NCBI GenBank assembly: GCA_003439945.1
Contig: QVRM01001779.1
Location: 1-64,000 of the forward strand
Reading direction: 5' to 3'
DNA length: 64,000 nt
DNA from: Dermanyssus gallinae
Taxonomy: Eukaryota > Arthropoda > Arachnida > Mesostigmata > Dermanyssidae
In this document: piece after piece, positions 63,912-64,000 of the stretch
How positions within the stretch are numbered: position 1 is the stretch's first letter
How the letters are laid out: each line of letters starts with the position of its first letter
Notes under the pieces: model-generated
Told to the model about the DNA's origin: nothing
Seen by the model: the letters and a program-made list of their open reading frames with translations, nothing else
Databases searched by the model: none
Translations under genes and position numbers: made by a program

Positions 63912-64000
63912 TCCTTAATGTTAACATATCTTGCAAAAATGCTGTCCAATTTACGCGCTCGCATTTATACAGGTTGACGCATAATCAGCCTTCCAGAGAA

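Overview
This window looks like nuclear DNA of an arthropod. The only single-copy cellular protein gene I can support is a sprouty homologue on the minus strand (31682-32893). Its cysteine-rich domain resembles the insect form in stretches such as LPSRWVC and CLCCAK. Around it lie mariner-type DNA transposons, several lineages of non-LTR retrotransposon, tRNA-derived SINEs and very many TA and triplet microsatellites. I suspect a chelicerate such as a mite or tick, but that is a guess: no rRNA, mitochondrial or other marker sequence is present. There are no bacterial-style operons, CRISPR arrays or plasmid functions.

Layout. Bases 1-3700 form a first block of simple sequence (CAA/GTT, GAT, CAG, ACT and TA tracts). 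Bases 3.7-18.2 kb are mostly unique non-coding DNA. They hold two copies of a tRNA-derived SINE family (4.2 and 15.3 kb), a large TA/CT tract (6.3-6.7 kb), a broken non-LTR reverse transcriptase (9.9-10.8 kb) and a 187-bp tandem duplication (14.25 kb). Bases 18.2-40.3 kb are a second, much larger block of simple and cryptically simple sequence: triplets, tetranucleotides such as GGAC, G-runs and TA tracts. The intact sprouty gene sits inside it. Nearly all long open frames in this block are homopolymeric translations of repeats and are not genes.

From 40.36 kb the character changes abruptly to transposon-rich DNA. In order: a small TIR element (40.4-41.1 kb); a full-length mariner with a recognisable D,D34D triad but a stop and frameshifts (41.15-42.46 kb); an R1-like LINE fragment (42.8-43.6 kb); two SINEs inserted back to back in one target (48.4-48.8 kb); a 5'-truncated LINE carboxyl-terminal region bounded on both sides by TAA microsatellites, which suggests the R4/Dong clade (49.35-50.55 kb); two related remnants (50.7 and 51.7 kb); a degraded reverse transcriptase (54.05-55.1 kb); an R1-like element that has lost its catalytic core (57.4-58.7 kb); a second type of tRNA-derived repeat (59.0 kb); a jockey/CR1-like reverse transcriptase (61.6-62.05 kb); and a second copy of the 10-kb family (63.1-63.85 kb), cut by a TA tract.

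The genes do not work together as a system. The window is one developmental regulator, whose product would antagonise receptor tyrosine kinase/Ras signalling, embedded in repeats and dead mobile elements. I saw no convincing undescribed molecular system. The strongest leads are the SINE family with its double insertion, the TAA-bounded LINE, the perfect hairpin inside the 10-kb reverse transcriptase, and the extreme simple-sequence domain around sprouty.
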